This document shows positions 36,910-45,975 of a stretch of DNA of 64,000 nt, one piece after another. Position 1 is the stretch's first letter, and every line of letters begins with the position of its first letter. The position numbers were made by a program, and so were the translations under genes. The notes beneath the pieces are model-generated. The model had not been told where the DNA came from. It saw only the letters and a list, made by a program, of their open reading frames with translations, and did no database searches. The DNA is from Anaerolineaceae bacterium (GTDB lineage: Bacteria > Chloroflexota > Anaerolineae > Anaerolineales > Anaerolineaceae): positions 1 to 64,000 of the forward strand of contig JAQTMA010000003.1 of assembly GCA_028714615.1 (NCBI GenBank), written 5' to 3'.

Positions 36910-37922
36910 TATTTTTCCCCTCCCTCAGTGGCTAAGCAGGCTGCGACTTCTAGAATCAAATCTTCTTGCCCGGCAACCACCTTCCGACGTCCCAATTCAA
37001 AAAACACATCCCGAGAGTCTACTCCATATTCCTTGGAAATTCGCTCTACTGGAGCTGTAAAGCCCGAAAAAACGCCGGCCAAGCCGCTCACGATACTTAC
37101 AGATGTGATATGCGGCATAACCCGCAGCAGTTCTCTTTCAGCTAAGTCGCTGGCATCCAGTACCTTATAAAGGTCGATCCCGGTTGAATACCCCATTCTT
37201 TCAAAAACGGCAACGAGAACCTCTAACTGGGCGTTTCCAGATCCCGGACCGAATCCCCGCGCAGTACCATCAATGATGGTCGCTCCTGCTTGCACAGCGG
37301 CGACCGAATTTGCAATAGCCATCCCTAAGTTGTTGTGGGCATGATACCCGATTGGTATATTTAAGCCCTTGGCTAAAGCGCCAACCTTCTCATCTACATC
37401 CGCGGGTAAGGACGTACCCGCCGAATCCATCAATACTACTGCCTCCGCCCCATAGGATTCCATTTTTTGTGCTTCTTCAACCAGAACATCTTTGGTTGCC
37501 ATATGGGTCATCATTAAGACACCAAATACTTCACGACCATTTTCCCGGATATAGCCGATATGCCGCTCGGTAATATCCGCTTCTGTGCAATGGCAAGCAA
37601 CCCTGAAAACATCTACCCCAATTTCAATAGCTCGTTGTATATCCTTATGGATCGTAGCAAAACCAGGCATAACATGAATACCTAATTTAGAGGAGCTAAG
37701 GTTTTCACGAGCTATCTTGAGCATTGCGCCATCTTCAAGCAGACTTTCGCCGACCTGTAGAGAGGATGCCCCCAATCCGTTTCCGTGCCCAACCTCTACA
37801 ATTGGAATGTGCGCAGCATCTGCAGCTGCGGCATAAGCGGCTATCTGAGTGGCATTCAATTGGTGCTTTACTGCGTGATTTCCATCACGCAGGGTTGGGT
37901 CACTTATCAATACCTTGGGCAT
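36909..37922 (-). CDS. mhpE: 4-hydroxy-2-oxovalerate aldolase (HMGL-like, DmpG/MhpE family)
   Basis: A 337-residue TIM-barrel aldolase. It has DPTLRDGNH at residues 8-16 (Arg12, Asp13 and His16 correspond to the catalytic set) and HAHNN with metal ligands His194 and His196. A glycine-rich GTARGFGPGSGNAQLE segment follows. Known members cleave, or reversibly form, 4-hydroxy-2-oxopentanoate from pyruvate and acetaldehyde, with Mn2+ or a similar metal. The gene overlaps the acetaldehyde dehydrogenase by 23 nt, as in channelling DmpFG complexes. It is surrounded by sugar-nucleotide genes and there are no aromatic-degradation genes, so a biosynthetic role is likely. Confidence 0.92.
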   Translation of the reverse strand: MPKVLISDPTLRDGNHAVKHQLNATQIAAYAAAADAAHIPIVEVGHGNGLGASSLQVGESLLEDGAMLKIARENLSSSKLGIHVMPGFATIHKDIQRAIEIGVDVFRVACHCTEADITERHIGYIRENGREVFGVLMMTHMATKDVLVEEAQKMESYGAEAVVLMDSAGTSLPADVDEKVGALAKGLNIPIGYHAHNNLGMAIANSVAAVQAGATIIDGTARGFGPGSGNAQLEVLVAVFERMGYSTGIDLYKVLDASDLAERELLRVMPHITSVSIVSGLAGVFSGFTAPVERISKEYGVDSRDVFFELGRRKVVAGQEDLILEVAACLATEGGEK

Positions 37923-38838
37923 GTATACTCTCCAAAGGTCGTACTGATATTTCAGTAATTAGGCGGGTTTTGGCGAATTCTTCCGCAGTCGCCACCGCCG
38001 CACAATTAATAATGTCCAAGTTGCCTGCAAACATCGGCAAATAATCGCCGAGACCTTGAACTTTAATCATGACCACAATGCGGTTGTTTTCCAATATGGG
38101 TGGTACTAAAAGCCGGTAACCAGGCACATAGGATTGAATCCGGTTGACCATTTCTTTTACTTTGGTTTGCAATTCCTCAAGGTTTGGTCGTTTCACTCTA
38201 GCAAAAATAGTTGTTTGCATATCTACACATGGGGAGGCTGGGTTGAGTATCAGGATTGTTTTTGTATGATGCGCGTTCGCAAAAGTCTCTAACGCTTTTT
38301 CAGTCGTCTCAACATATTCATCGATATTTCTTCGGGTGGCCGGCCCAGCGCTCCGCGAAGCAATGCTGGATACAACTTCAATATACTCAACCTCAGGATG
38401 AACTTGGGAAATCATGTAGGCAATCGGGAGGGAGGCCTGCCCGCCGCAAGTGACCATGTTAATATTCCGGTATCGAAGGCAATCCTTTAAGTTAATCGCT
38501 GGAACACACATCTCACCCACACGTGAAGGCGTCATATCAATCACTACTTTACCTAGTTTTTCAATGAGTGCCCAGTGTCTTATGTGGTCAAGAGCAGAGG
38601 TTGCATCAAACAGCAAATCCCAATTCTCAAGATTATTCAGGACCGCCTCAATCCCTTGATCGGAAATCTTTACACCTAAGCTATTTGCTTTCACCATACC
38701 CGGCGAAGATAAATTCCGCCCGGCAAAGAGGGTGCAATCCAAATATGATGATCGGAGAGATTTGATTAGCAAATCTGTCCCGATATTTCCACTTCCTAGT
38801 ATTGCTACCTTTAATTTTCCTGGTTGGGAATCCGCCAT
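37900..38838 (-). CDS. mhpF: Acetaldehyde dehydrogenase (acylating), DmpF/MhpF family
   Basis: A 312-residue enzyme, the exact usual length. It has the NAD motif ILGSGNIGTDL and catalytic Cys131 in NMVTCGGQAS. The dimerisation part contains SRSAGPATRRNIDEY. Known members interconvert acetaldehyde and acetyl-CoA with NAD(H) and pass acetaldehyde through a channel to the partner aldolase. Here it probably runs toward acetaldehyde from acetyl-CoA to feed the aldolase; that direction is inferred. ATG start 42 nt after the TPP-enzyme stop. Confidence 0.93.
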   Translation of the reverse strand: MADSQPGKLKVAILGSGNIGTDLLIKSLRSSYLDCTLFAGRNLSSPGMVKANSLGVKISDQGIEAVLNNLENWDLLFDATSALDHIRHWALIEKLGKVVIDMTPSRVGEMCVPAINLKDCLRYRNINMVTCGGQASLPIAYMISQVHPEVEYIEVVSSIASRSAGPATRRNIDEYVETTEKALETFANAHHTKTILILNPASPCVDMQTTIFARVKRPNLEELQTKVKEMVNRIQSYVPGYRLLVPPILENNRIVVMIKVQGLGDYLPMFAGNLDIINCAAVATAEEFAKTRLITEISVRPLESIHAQGIDK

Positions 38839-38880
38839 TTGCCGCTTCTTTCTTCTTAAATATCCTTGGCCGAATATTAT

Positions 38881-40698
38881 CTACAGATCCAATTGTTCAG
38901 ATTTTGGATGCAGGCCGATCGGCATATTTCTCCTGAGCTCGTCACGTGGTAGAAGTGGCGACAAATCTTCTAGGGGTGGGGAAACGATCGAGCCGTCCTT
39001 TTGAGTAGCAAGGGAGAGTTTTGGGAAAAAATATTGTTCTGGATCCATAAATACCTCGCAAATTAGTGGACCAACGTGCGCCTGGATATCAGGAATTACT
39101 TCTTCAAAGTCACTCCAGGATCTGATCTGAAATGCAGGAAAACCAAATGCTTTTGCCAGAGCGGTGAAATTCGGGCAAGAAACCCCTGACTCTTTGGTAG
39201 CTGCCACATAACGTCCATCGAATAGATTTTTTTGCGTATGCTTGATCATTAAGTAACCATCATTGTTAAATATTATGATCTTTATTGGCAATTGATGATG
39301 TACCACCGTTTGAAGTTCTTGTAAGTTCATCATCATGCCCCCATCACAGTTTAGGCAGAGAACTTCTCCCTTAGAACGTGCAAAGGAAGCTCCAATTGCT
39401 GCCGGAAGACCATATCCCATTTCACCCAAGCCAGTTGATGTCATTAGCCGTTGGCCTTTGTGAATTCGCAGGGCTTGATGTCCACTCAATAGGGCGGTTC
39501 CCATGTCCGTAACAATCACTTGGTCAGGTTTAAGATATTCAGATAACCTATCCATAAAAGCATAGGAATTAATATATCCATGTTGATCCTGATGCTCTGG
39601 ACCGATCCATGGATAATTGCTTCGGTAATCATCGCACTGTTCAATCCAGGCCTTTTTCTCAGGAATTGGATCTCGACTAGCAGCATCTATTAGTGAGCGA
39701 ATAATAATTCCTGCATCTTCACAAATTGGCAAAGTAACTCGAGGGACGTGTTTTTGGGCTTCCGCAGGATCCACATCTACAACAATAATTCGGGCAGTGC
39801 GAGCGAATTCGCTCATATCGTAGCCAACCTGGGGAATGGCTAATCGTGTGCCGAGCGCGAGAAGCAGATCGCAGTTTTGGAGGATAAAATTAGCACTCCT
39901 CTGTCCATACACTCCAGCCCGGCCAAACACTAAAGGATGATCGGAATCAACCATGTCGATGCCAGCCCATGATACAAGAGCAGGGATATTTAATGTTTTT
40001 AAAAGAGGCTCGATCAAATTGACGGCATTTGCCAGGCGAATGCCGTGTCCGAGCCATAGTAATGGTCTTTGAGATTCAGATATCATTTTAATGATTTGAT
40101 CGATATTTGCCTCAAGCGACAACGGATCTGTAGACTTGGAGGGAGCCAAAAAAGTGGCTAAGTCTTCTTCTTCTACCCACGCAGATTGTATACTCATGGG
40201 AACATCTATCCAACAAGGTCCAGGGCGCTCTGCCTGACTTATATAATATGCTTTTTCCAACTCATAAAGGATTTGCTTAGGATCTTTGATTCTCTTCGCG
40301 TACTTTGTTACCTTCTTTACCATTTCCACACTATCGAAACCTTGTACCCCCCAAATACGTAAAGGATTTTCATCGATAGTGTACTTGGCGTTCTCATTTC
40401 CCGAAATTACTATACCGGGAATGGAATCCATCCACGCACTAACAACTCCGGTAATAGCATTACTTGATCCCCCTCCAGCTGTCACCAAGCATACAGTCGG
40501 TTTGCCGCTTAGGCGGAAGTATGTTTGCATTGCCATAGTGCCGGCTTGCTCGTGGTGAACACTAATGATTTGAGTAAACCCTCGATTAGCTATCGAATCA
40601 AAGATATGGGCGTTCGCTGCTCCAACAATTCCAAATACATGTAATATCCCGTGGTCGGATAAGAATTCCGCAATGAGATCACTTACCTTAATCTTCAT
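38881..40698 (-). CDS. Thiamine-diphosphate-dependent enzyme (acetolactate synthase/YerE-like)
   Basis: A 605-residue protein with the three-domain layout of the acetohydroxyacid synthase family. The N-terminal Pyr domain has the ThDP-activating Glu50 in VHHEQAG. The middle domain carries LGHGIRLANAV. The C-terminal PP domain has NCDGGMMMNLQEL with the following IFNNDGY. In Yersinia the related YerE joins a two-carbon unit from pyruvate to C4 of CDP-4-keto-3,6-dideoxyhexose. The CDP-sugar genes directly upstream make a similar acyl transfer to a keto-sugar the best guess. ATGA overlap with the methyltransferase gene. Ordinary acetolactate synthase is possible but less likely, as no small subunit is present. 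Confidence 0.85.
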   Translation of the reverse strand: MKIKVSDLIAEFLSDHGILHVFGIVGAANAHIFDSIANRGFTQIISVHHEQAGTMAMQTYFRLSGKPTVCLVTAGGGSSNAITGVVSAWMDSIPGIVISGNENAKYTIDENPLRIWGVQGFDSVEMVKKVTKYAKRIKDPKQILYELEKAYYISQAERPGPCWIDVPMSIQSAWVEEEDLATFLAPSKSTDPLSLEANIDQIIKMISESQRPLLWLGHGIRLANAVNLIEPLLKTLNIPALVSWAGIDMVDSDHPLVFGRAGVYGQRSANFILQNCDLLLALGTRLAIPQVGYDMSEFARTARIIVVDVDPAEAQKHVPRVTLPICEDAGIIIRSLIDAASRDPIPEKKAWIEQCDDYRSNYPWIGPEHQDQHGYINSYAFMDRLSEYLKPDQVIVTDMGTALLSGHQALRIHKGQRLMTSTGLGEMGYGLPAAIGASFARSKGEVLCLNCDGGMMMNLQELQTVVHHQLPIKIIIFNNDGYLMIKHTQKNLFDGRYVAATKESGVSCPNFTALAKAFGFPAFQIRSWSDFEEVIPDIQAHVGPLICEVFMDPEQYFFPKLSLATQKDGSIVSPPLEDLSPLLPRDELRRNMPIGLHPKSEQLDL

Positions 40699-41909
40699 TC
40701 GTTATTCCTTTCTGAATCATTGAGTAAGATAATCTCGTTTGGCAATCCTAATTGAGATATTTCTTCAACAATTTCTCGTTGGTGTAATGTGGTAGCTACG
40801 AGGATCGGTGACGTCATATTTCGAATTTGATTTGGCGCAAGAATTGGAATATTTAGAAATTTCTGCCCCTGATTTACAGGATTACCATCCACAAAAGCAT
40901 CAATCTGGGCTTGTCCTAAACTTGTCTCAACCAGTAGTTTCATTACTAGTTGCCCAGTTCCCCAAATAATCAAATGTGGTGATTTTGATAGTGCAGTTTG
41001 AATTTTCAATTCCATAGCAGTTAATATCACCTTTGATCTTCGAATATAACTCAGGATGCTAGCCTCCAAGCCCATATCCTGTACAAGATTAAATATTTGG
41101 TTCCCATCTGATGTTTTGATCCAAATACTATAGATTACAGAATAAAGGTGATTAGGGCTCATCTCAATTTCTTTTGTGCCTTCTTTAACCAAGAGAAAAC
41201 CCGCCGATCGGAATAAGTTTGCTAGACTAATCTTCGAAAAGTGATTAATGTGTTCAACATTGAAGTCTTGATAAGGTGAAAATGCTTGATCAATATAATG
41301 GGAGGGATCAGGCACTTCAATGTAAAGCTGGCTAGATGTACCTGTTATTGTACATATCGATTGTATAGCTTGTCGCAAATCACAGACATGCTCAAGCACG
41401 TGCGATAGGATTACACAATCAAAAATCCCTATTTGTTTAGGAAGCTGCGATAACGAACCCTGTTCAGCATTAATACCTCGCCTTCGAGTCTCTGCTACGC
41501 ATACTGGGGAGGGATCCAGGCCGAGGAGGTTTCTAAATCCCAATTTGCGCAACGGTACAAGCAAGCCTCCATTTGCGCAACCAATATCGAGAATATGAGC
41601 ATGTGGATTCGGTAATATTTCAGCAATCTGCTTAGCTGTATTTTCGAGTCGACCGGCATCCCAAGGTGTATCTCCCGACCCGATGGACGTTTTGCTATTT
41701 ACGTATTTTGAAAGCTTAACATAATAACGGTTATATGTGTTTTGACCAGAGGGCGTGTCCGCAAAAATAAAACCACATTGCTTACAACAGACCACGTTGT
41801 ATTTATCTGGCAATGGGTGATTGTTAGGCAAAATAAACTTCTGTTCATGCAATAAATTTACTTCTTCAAAATCACAGATGGGACATTTTCGATATGATAC
41901 TTGACCCAT
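40695..41909 (-). CDS. Sugar C-methyltransferase (zinc-binding, SAM-dependent)
   Basis: A 404-residue three-part enzyme of the NDP-hexose C-methyltransferase kind. The N-terminal zinc ribbon has CPIC near residue 9 and CCKQCGF near residue 42. A central Rossmann domain has HILDIGCANGGLLVPL and LSHVLEHV, followed by EVPDPSHYI and NHFS. A C-terminal domain has IIWGTGQLVMKLL. Family members (TylCIII, MtmC type) add a methyl branch at C3 or C5 of 4-keto-6-deoxy sugars. Length matches the family. It is coupled to the TPP enzyme through ATGA. Confidence 0.88.
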   Translation of the reverse strand: MGQVSYRKCPICDFEEVNLLHEQKFILPNNHPLPDKYNVVCCKQCGFIFADTPSGQNTYNRYYVKLSKYVNSKTSIGSGDTPWDAGRLENTAKQIAEILPNPHAHILDIGCANGGLLVPLRKLGFRNLLGLDPSPVCVAETRRRGINAEQGSLSQLPKQIGIFDCVILSHVLEHVCDLRQAIQSICTITGTSSQLYIEVPDPSHYIDQAFSPYQDFNVEHINHFSKISLANLFRSAGFLLVKEGTKEIEMSPNHLYSVIYSIWIKTSDGNQIFNLVQDMGLEASILSYIRRSKVILTAMELKIQTALSKSPHLIIWGTGQLVMKLLVETSLGQAQIDAFVDGNPVNQGQKFLNIPILAPNQIRNMTSPILVATTLHQREIVEEISQLGLPNEIILLNDSERNNE

Positions 41910-41935
41910 TATAAACCCTCAATTCAAGTTTCAAC

Positions 41936-42964
41936 TCACCAAGCCGACAAGGTCATTTGAAGCGCATTTGATAGATTGATTGTCTGACGTAGCCCTAACT
42001 CAATCCTGGCTCTTTGTGTTGAAGGAACATAATATTGTGGCTGTATACCTGGTATTGCTTCTTCAACAATAGAAATTCCCGGCTGGAATTCAAACCTTTC
42101 CGCAACTAGTTTAGCTAAAGCTAAGATGCTGATTGCTTCTTCCGAGCCAATATTATAAGACCTACAAGACTCTCCACGTAACAAAATCGTCCAAAGCCAA
42201 ATCGCCAAATCCGCTGCATACAGGTATGAGCGGATAGGCGTGCCATCTCCATTTACCCGGATTGTTTTCCCGGCTAGACCATCCCTAATAAAGTTACCAA
42301 TTGCGTAATGCCTATCCAACGGCAAATAAGGTCCTACGAACGCAAAACAACGCGCGATTTTCGCTTCAAATCCTTCTTGCTTTGCATACAAGCTACACAA
42401 GGTTTCGGCTGCGCGTTTACCCTCTCCATAAGCTGAGCGTGGATCCGTGGGATCAGGAGCGCCTGGATATTCTTCCGGAATGTGGGTTATCTCCGGTGGC
42501 TGCCTGCCATATACTGCTCCAGAACTGGTCAGCAGGAATTTCTGCGTGCCGCACTTCCGCGCAAATTCAAGAGTATGGTGGGTCCCCGTCACTATGGTAT
42601 CAAACATGGCCAAAGGGTCATGGTCATTGAGCGTGGCGCTGGCTTCCGTGGCGGCATGGATGATGTGGGAAAAGGAGCCAGCCGGGAAATCAAAGTTCCG
42701 CACATCGCCGGTGACAAGCTTGATAGCCGGATGGCAAGCCAGGTGCGGGACTTTCAGTTGGAAAGCATCTGGATTGCGGGTCAATACATGGGCAGTGGCC
42801 TTCAGGTTCAGTTTGTCGTTTGCCCAGCAAAAACTTTCGAGCAACCAGCAGCCGAAAAAACCGGTGCCTCCAGTTATAAAGAGACGCTGGCCGCGGAGTT
42901 CATCCCACAGATTCTCTGTGTTAGCCAGAATATGATCCAGGTCCTGCGCCAGGCGGTTTTCCAT
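41936..42964 (-). CDS. NAD(P)-dependent extended SDR (sugar-nucleotide modifying)
   Basis: A 342-residue SDR with LFITGGTGFFGCWLLES, TSSGAVYGRQP and the catalytic SAYGEGKRAAE. It is a paralogue of the SDR at 35851-36909. The start at 42964 (MENRLAQDL) has GGGA 8 nt upstream and leaves a 4-nt gap after the reductase stop; the ATG at 42982 would overlap that gene. It probably reduces or epimerises a CDP-keto-sugar. Which of the two SDRs acts on the unbranched and which on the branched sugar cannot be told. Confidence 0.8.
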   Translation of the reverse strand: MENRLAQDLDHILANTENLWDELRGQRLFITGGTGFFGCWLLESFCWANDKLNLKATAHVLTRNPDAFQLKVPHLACHPAIKLVTGDVRNFDFPAGSFSHIIHAATEASATLNDHDPLAMFDTIVTGTHHTLEFARKCGTQKFLLTSSGAVYGRQPPEITHIPEEYPGAPDPTDPRSAYGEGKRAAETLCSLYAKQEGFEAKIARCFAFVGPYLPLDRHYAIGNFIRDGLAGKTIRVNGDGTPIRSYLYAADLAIWLWTILLRGESCRSYNIGSEEAISILALAKLVAERFEFQPGISIVEEAIPGIQPQYYVPSTQRARIELGLRQTINLSNALQMTLSAW

Positions 42965-42968
42965 CAGT

Positions 42969-43682
42969 CTATTCCCATGCATCGATGCGAATTGCGTCGG
43001 TGGTTATCCCTTGTTGGCACAAATCTTGTGAAATCGTCCTTAGCATTGGAGGAGGACCCGAAATGTAATATGTAGCCCTAAGAGGGTTCTTTAGATGCTG
43101 TAATACCACTGGAACCGAAAGACGGCTGCAGATCTCACCGGGGGCGGTCAGACCTTGTTCCGTAAAATATAATACTTTCATCTGCGGAACAGTCATCGCA
43201 CATCGATCTACCAGCTCTCGATAGATTAGGAGATTGCTTGTACGGGCGCCATAAGCCAGCGTTACCGAATGGGGGAAGGTAGGGAAAAGGTTCAACAGAA
43301 ATGCAGTGAAAGCAGTAATGCCTGTGCCCCCGGCGAATAAAACAACATCCTGGGTCTCTTCAATAATAAATTCACCATAAGGCAGCTTGACCCAAACCCG
43401 CCGGCCTTCAAACAATTCAAGCTCCATATGCCGCGTAAACTGGCCTTGTACCGAATACGTGATCTGTAATGTATCCCGGGATGATGGCGAGCTGGCAATT
43501 GAAAAAGCCCGTGAATCTGGCCAGAAGCCGGCCGGATCATATTCATCCAGGGCCAGGTGCAAGAACTGCCCAGGGCGGAAAGCCGGCAAATTTTTTTCTG
43601 GGATGAGTTCCAGGGTATAAACGTGGCTGCCGTGGTCGATAACCTTCCGGATTTCACAGCGGATCTTGCGACTTAATGCCAA
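42969..43682 (-). CDS. FAD/NAD(P)H oxidoreductase, probable partner of RfbH (E3-like, no ferredoxin domain)
   Basis: A 237-residue ferredoxin-NADP reductase-fold protein. The FAD part has FRPGQFLHLAL and RAFSIASSPS; the NAD part has VVLFAGGTGITAFTAF and YISGPPPMLRTI. It sits 2 nt after rfbH, the place of the E3 reductase (AscD/RfbI/DdhD) that delivers electrons to RfbH. Those E3 proteins usually carry an extra plant-type [2Fe-2S] domain; none is present here. The TTG at 43682, with AGAGGG 8 nt upstream, is preferred to an upstream GTG-type start inside rfbH. Confidence 0.82.
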   Translation of the reverse strand: MALSRKIRCEIRKVIDHGSHVYTLELIPEKNLPAFRPGQFLHLALDEYDPAGFWPDSRAFSIASSPSSRDTLQITYSVQGQFTRHMELELFEGRRVWVKLPYGEFIIEETQDVVLFAGGTGITAFTAFLLNLFPTFPHSVTLAYGARTSNLLIYRELVDRCAMTVPQMKVLYFTEQGLTAPGEICSRLSVPVVLQHLKNPLRATYYISGPPPMLRTISQDLCQQGITTDAIRIDAWE

Positions 43683-43684
43683 GG

Positions 43685-44995
43685 CTAAGCCCTCTCTCCT
43701 TGCATAAACCGGCTGAACGTGGCTTGAATCCAATCCAACTGCTCATTCCTAATCCCTGGGTACACACCGATAAAAAAAGTGTTGTTCATGATGGTATTCG
43801 TATTGTCCAGGTTGCCCACAATCCGGCAGTCGATATGCTCAAAAGCTGGGTGACACAACAAATTACCACTGAACAGGTTGCGGGTTTCAATGCGGTTTAC
43901 TTCGAGGAAACGGGTGAGTTCATTCCGGGTGAAACCGGCCTCCGGACGGACTGTGATCACAAACGAGAACCAGGAGGGGTCTGAATTCGGCAGGGCTACT
44001 GGAAGGATCAAGCGATCTGTGTAAGGTTGGAGCATCGCCTGCAGCGCCTGGAAATTAGCTTTGCGCGCCGAGATAAAGGCCGGTAGCTTTTTCAACTGCG
44101 CTACGCCGATGGCAGCCTGCATATCGGTTACTTTTAAGTTATAACCGATATGGCTATATACATATTTATGATCGTAGCCATGAGGCAAGCTGCCGAACTG
44201 CTGGCTGAAGCGCTTGCCACAGGTGTTGTTCTCTCCCCCAGAGCAGTAGCAATCGCGACCCCAATCGCGGATGGACCGGGCAATTTTTCCCAATAGCTCA
44301 TCATCCGTCACCACGCACCCACCTTCACCCATGGTGATGTGGTGGGCTGGGTAAAATGAGTGCGAAGCAATATGACCAAAACTACCCGTTAGCTTGCCAC
44401 GGAAGGTGGACCCCAGGGCATCGCAGTTGTCCTCGACCAGCCATAAATCATGCTCTTTAACCAGATCCAGCACAGTATCGAGATCAAATGGCACTCCTAA
44501 GGTGTGGGCCATCATGATAGCGCGGGTTTTGGGTCCGATAGACTGGACTAACAGATCGGGGTTGGCAGTGTAGTCGCCCAGATTGACATCGACGAAGACC
44601 GGACGCAACTGATTTTGGAGGATGGGAGCCAGAGTGGTTGGAAACCCGGCAGCGACTGTGATGACTTCGTCACCTGGTCTTAATCGCCGGTCGCCCAGTT
44701 TCGGAGAAGTCAGGGTGGTCAACGCCACTAAGTTGGCCGAAGAGCCTGAATTAACCAGCAGGGCATCCGAAACACCCAGGTATTCTGCGAATGAGCTTTC
44801 AAATTCTTCGGCATAGCGGTTGGCGGTCAGGAAAAAATCCAAGCTGGCATCTACCAGGTTGACCAACTCTTCAGAATCGAAAACACGCCCGGCGTAATGG
44901 ACCCGGTCCTTTTCTGGATTAAAGGATTTTCCGGCGAACCTCTCCTGGTAATAGGCCTCCACCAATGTAAGGATTTCTTCCCGCAAGTTCGTCAT
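43685..44995 (-). CDS. rfbH: CDP-4-keto-6-deoxy-D-glucose 3-dehydrase (E1)
   Basis: A 436-residue PMP-dependent iron-sulfur enzyme of the aminotransferase fold. The usual PLP lysine is replaced by His (His219 in [12 protein letters not shown]). Four cysteines, Cys191, Cys249, Cys251 and Cys259, match exactly the C-X57-C-X1-C-X7-C pattern known for the [2Fe-2S] cluster of E1. It removes the C3 hydroxyl of CDP-4-keto-6-deoxyglucose with electrons from a reductase, giving 3,6-dideoxy sugars. ATG start with ATGA overlap with rfbG. Confidence 0.97.
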   Translation of the reverse strand: MTNLREEILTLVEAYYQERFAGKSFNPEKDRVHYAGRVFDSEELVNLVDASLDFFLTANRYAEEFESSFAEYLGVSDALLVNSGSSANLVALTTLTSPKLGDRRLRPGDEVITVAAGFPTTLAPILQNQLRPVFVDVNLGDYTANPDLLVQSIGPKTRAIMMAHTLGVPFDLDTVLDLVKEHDLWLVEDNCDALGSTFRGKLTGSFGHIASHSFYPAHHITMGEGGCVVTDDELLGKIARSIRDWGRDCYCSGGENNTCGKRFSQQFGSLPHGYDHKYVYSHIGYNLKVTDMQAAIGVAQLKKLPAFISARKANFQALQAMLQPYTDRLILPVALPNSDPSWFSFVITVRPEAGFTRNELTRFLEVNRIETRNLFSGNLLCHPAFEHIDCRIVGNLDNTNTIMNNTFFIGVYPGIRNEQLDWIQATFSRFMQGERA

Positions 44996-45975
44996 TGATT
45001 AATAAACTCCTTGTACCAACCGATCGTGCGCTCCAAACCTTCATCCAGGGTGAAGAGCGGTTTCCAGCCGAGCTGGGTGCGGGCTTTTTCGGCATTCAGG
45101 TATTGGAGGCGAATTTCATTCGAGGTTTCGTTACACACGGTGGGCTGAAGATTGGAGCCCATCAAGGACAAGATTTTCTGCACCAGTTCGATGACGGTGA
45201 TTTGCAATTCATTTGAGAAATTAAAGGCCTCACCGATTAAAGCCTGGTTTCCACTCAGTTTTTCGGCCAGGCTCATGTATGCACCTGCACCATCTTCAAC
45301 GTAGAAATAATCTCGCACGTACTGTCCATCCGATCGAATCAGGGGAGATTGGCCGCGCAGGATGGAGCGGATCGTGCCTGGAATAATGCGATTCCAATTC
45401 AGGTCGCCTCCCCCATAAAAATTTCCGCAACGGGTGATGACTACCGGTAAGCCATATGTCACCGCATAGGTATGCGAGATGAGATCCGCACAGGATTTAC
45501 TGACGTCATAGGGGTGCTGGCCTTGCAGCGGTGTGGTTTCATCGTAGGGTAAGGCGTCTTGATCGCCGTAGGCTTTATCCGAAGAGGCCACAACGATTTG
45601 TTTGACTTTCGGACTGCGCCGGCAGGCCTCCAGTAAGGACCAGGTGCCACCGATGTTCGTCTCAAAAGTGGAAACGGGGTTGCGGTTGGCAATAGTGACG
45701 ATCGTCTGGGCCGCCAGGTGGATAACGGTATCGATCTCGTATTCACCCAGCGTCCGTTCGAGGAGTGCCTGATCGCGGATATCCCCGCGTACCGTCTTCA
45801 CTTTTTCGATTAGTCGGGTCCGGACAAGCTCACTTTGTGGAACCCAGTCGCGCACCAAGCAGACGACATCCGCTCCGGCTTCGTGGAGTTGCTTAACTAA
45901 CCAGCTGCCGACCAGGCCAGTAGCGCCAGTGACAAACACCGGGCGATCTTGCCAAAAGGGACTCATCATCACCAT
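44992..45975 (-). CDS. rfbG: CDP-glucose 4,6-dehydratase
   Basis: A 327-residue extended SDR with [24 protein letters not shown] and catalytic PYDVSK, as in RfbG. It converts CDP-glucose to CDP-4-keto-6-deoxyglucose for RfbH. It overlaps rfbF by 7 nt and rfbH by 4 nt. Several candidate starts lie together (ATG 45975, ATG 45969, ATG 45966); the first is used here. It is slightly shorter than classical RfbG. Confidence 0.93.
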   Translation of the reverse strand: MVMMSPFWQDRPVFVTGATGLVGSWLVKQLHEAGADVVCLVRDWVPQSELVRTRLIEKVKTVRGDIRDQALLERTLGEYEIDTVIHLAAQTIVTIANRNPVSTFETNIGGTWSLLEACRRSPKVKQIVVASSDKAYGDQDALPYDETTPLQGQHPYDVSKSCADLISHTYAVTYGLPVVITRCGNFYGGGDLNWNRIIPGTIRSILRGQSPLIRSDGQYVRDYFYVEDGAGAYMSLAEKLSGNQALIGEAFNFSNELQITVIELVQKILSLMGSNLQPTVCNETSNEIRLQYLNAEKARTQLGWKPLFTLDEGLERTIGWYKEFINQ

